Shown one piece after another: positions 4,923-5,821 of a stretch of DNA of 5,821 nucleotides. Every line of letters begins with the position of its first letter. Position 1 is the first letter of the stretch. Origin of the DNA: Flavobacteriales bacterium (GTDB taxonomy: Bacteria > Bacteroidota > Bacteroidia > Flavobacteriales > Flavobacteriaceae); assembly GCA_027032855.1 (NCBI GenBank), contig JALVLX010000035.1, forward strand, positions 1-5,821, given 5' to 3'. The translations under genes and the position numbers were made by a program. Below the pieces are notes generated by a model, which saw nothing but the letters and a program-made list of their open reading frames with translations, searched no databases and was not told the DNA's origin.

Positions 4923-5402
4923 ATGAGTTATATAGGAAATATAATCGGTGGTGTAAAAACCCTTTTAACCGGGATGAAAGTAACCGGAAACTATTTTTTT
5001 CCGTCGGTTTTCGGACGAAAATATACCATTACCCGGCAATATCCCGATGAACCGGCAATTGTTATGGACCGGTTTAAAGGTGAAGTGGTGATGTGGCACA
5101 ACGACAATAACGAACACCGTTGCACCGGTTGTCAGGCGTGTGAAATTGCTTGTCCGAACGGTTCGATAGAAATTATTTGGGACCGCGTGCTCAACGAAGA
5201 AACCGGTAAAAAAGTCAAAGTCATAGACCAACATATTTATCATTTGGGTATGTGCACAATGTGTAATTTGTGTATTCAAGCTTGTCCGACTAATGCTATT
5301 ATGTGGTCCACGAATTTTCATAATTCGACTTTTGACCGTTCGCAATTAACCAAAGTATTAAACAAACCCGGCTCTAAATTAATGGCGGGTGTAGAAGAAT
5401 AG
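4923..5402 (+). CDS. nuoI: NADH-quinone oxidoreductase subunit I (2x[4Fe-4S] ferredoxin-like)
   Basis: NuoI (TYKY/23 kDa family) carries clusters N6a and N6b, which pass electrons towards N2 in NuoB. The 159 residues hold two CxxCxxCxxxCP motifs: Cys 67, 70, 73, 77 (CTGCQACEIACP) and Cys 111, 114, 117, 121 (CTMCNLCIQACP). All eight ligands are present. The N-terminal stretch, about residues 1-30, is the amphipathic segment that lies on the membrane arm in this family. PDEPAIVMDRFKGE (41-54) replaces the common RFRG-containing block. With no nuoG in the locus, this would be the most exposed iron-sulfur subunit and a natural entry point for electrons; that is inference. Its stop abuts the nuoJ start. 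Confidence 0.97.
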   Translation: MSYIGNIIGGVKTLLTGMKVTGNYFFPSVFGRKYTITRQYPDEPAIVMDRFKGEVVMWHNDNNEHRCTGCQACEIACPNGSIEIIWDRVLNEETGKKVKVIDQHIYHLGMCTMCNLCIQACPTNAIMWSTNFHNSTFDRSQLTKVLNKPGSKLMAGVEE

Positions 5403-5821
5403 ATGATTATGGAAAAAATAATGTTTTATCTCCTATCGGCTATCATTACGGTTTTTGCCGTTTTGAGTGTTACAAGTAGCAAATTGTATAGAGCTACAAT
5501 GTATTTGTTGTTTGTATTGATTGCCGTATCGGGCTTGTATTTTATGATGGAATACAATTTTATGGGCGCTGTGCAGCTGTCGGTATATGCCGGTGGTATT
5601 ATGGTGCTGTTTGTATATGCCGTAATGTTGACTGACAAAATTGGTAAGCCGTTGAGAAGTATCAGCTCCAAAAGAAAGATTTTGCCTGTTGTAGTTGCTA
5701 TCGGAACAGCCGGATTGGCAATTTTTGCTATCTATACATATCAAGGTATCAATGTGGAAAACGAAGCTACGGTAACTACGGTAGAACAAATCGGGAATAA
5801 ATTATTGAGTTACGAACCGGG
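5403..5821 (+). CDS. nuoJ: NADH-quinone oxidoreductase subunit J (complex I), 3' end outside the window
   Basis: NuoJ (ND6 family) is a membrane subunit beside NuoA and NuoK in complex I. The frame opens with MIMEKIMFYLLSAIITVFAV and continues for 139 codons to the right edge with no stop. Hydrophobic helices are at about 5-23, 31-50, 54-76 and 92-113. The third contains the family signature VQLSVYAGGIMVLFVYAVML (57-76), including the Tyr-Ala-Gly-Gly of the conserved, flexible helix 3. The ATG at 5403 directly follows the nuoI TAG; an in-frame ATG at 5409 (Met 3) is a possible alternative. The last helix and C-terminus are outside the window, and nuoK, L, M and N would be expected beyond it. 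Confidence 0.96.
   Translation, partial: MIMEKIMFYLLSAIITVFAVLSVTSSKLYRATMYLLFVLIAVSGLYFMMEYNFMGAVQLSVYAGGIMVLFVYAVMLTDKIGKPLRSISSKRKILPVVVAIGTAGLAIFAIYTYQGINVENEATVTTVEQIGNKLLSYEP

Noticed and set aside
5426..5789. Minus-strand open frames opposite nuoJ
   Set aside because: The plus strand encodes the NuoJ helix 3 signature in frame from 5403, so the antisense frames are not genes.

Overview
The window comes from a member of the Bacteroidota, most likely Flavobacteriia or a close relative. The support is moderate-to-low G+C with AT-rich spacers, no clear Shine-Dalgarno sequences ahead of the genes, TAnnTTTG-type -7 promoter elements, and intergenic GTTGAAAGT-type repeats that I associate with this phylum. 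I cannot name a genus.

Layout. Positions 1-749 carry the 5' two thirds of kbl (glycine C-acetyltransferase) on the minus strand, cut by the left edge. Positions 750-997 are a divergent intergenic region. It holds a kbl promoter element, a large imperfect inverted repeat (827-907), two identical TAAATTTG elements facing nuoA, and between them a 16-bp dyad, TATGACTAATGTCATA, with the geometry of a CRP/FNR-family site. Positions 998-3555 are nuoA, nuoB, nuoC and nuoD on the plus strand, overlapping or nearly touching. Positions 3556-3838 are a 283-bp non-coding, repeat-rich gap exactly where nuoE, nuoF and nuoG sit in a canonical nuo operon. Positions 3839-5821 are nuoH, nuoI and the 5' part of nuoJ, cut by the right edge.

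How the genes work together. The nuo genes encode respiratory complex I. NuoB, C, D and I form the connecting (Q) module with clusters N2, N6a and N6b and the quinone-binding His/Tyr/Asp residues. NuoA, H and J are membrane subunits at the heel of the proton-pumping arm. The NADH-oxidising N module (NuoE, F, G) is not encoded between nuoD and nuoH. Unless those genes lie elsewhere in the genome, this is an 11-subunit type enzyme that must take electrons from something other than a standard NuoEFG module, for example ferredoxin, flavodoxin or another partner protein. kbl is a separate, divergently transcribed gene of threonine-to-glycine catabolism with no obvious functional link.

The most notable points are the missing nuoEFG block, the cluster of three related short palindromes plus AT-rich direct repeats filling its place, and the possible CRP/FNR-type operator ahead of nuoA. 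I see no RNA genes, CRISPR arrays, transposase genes or convincing intrinsic terminators.
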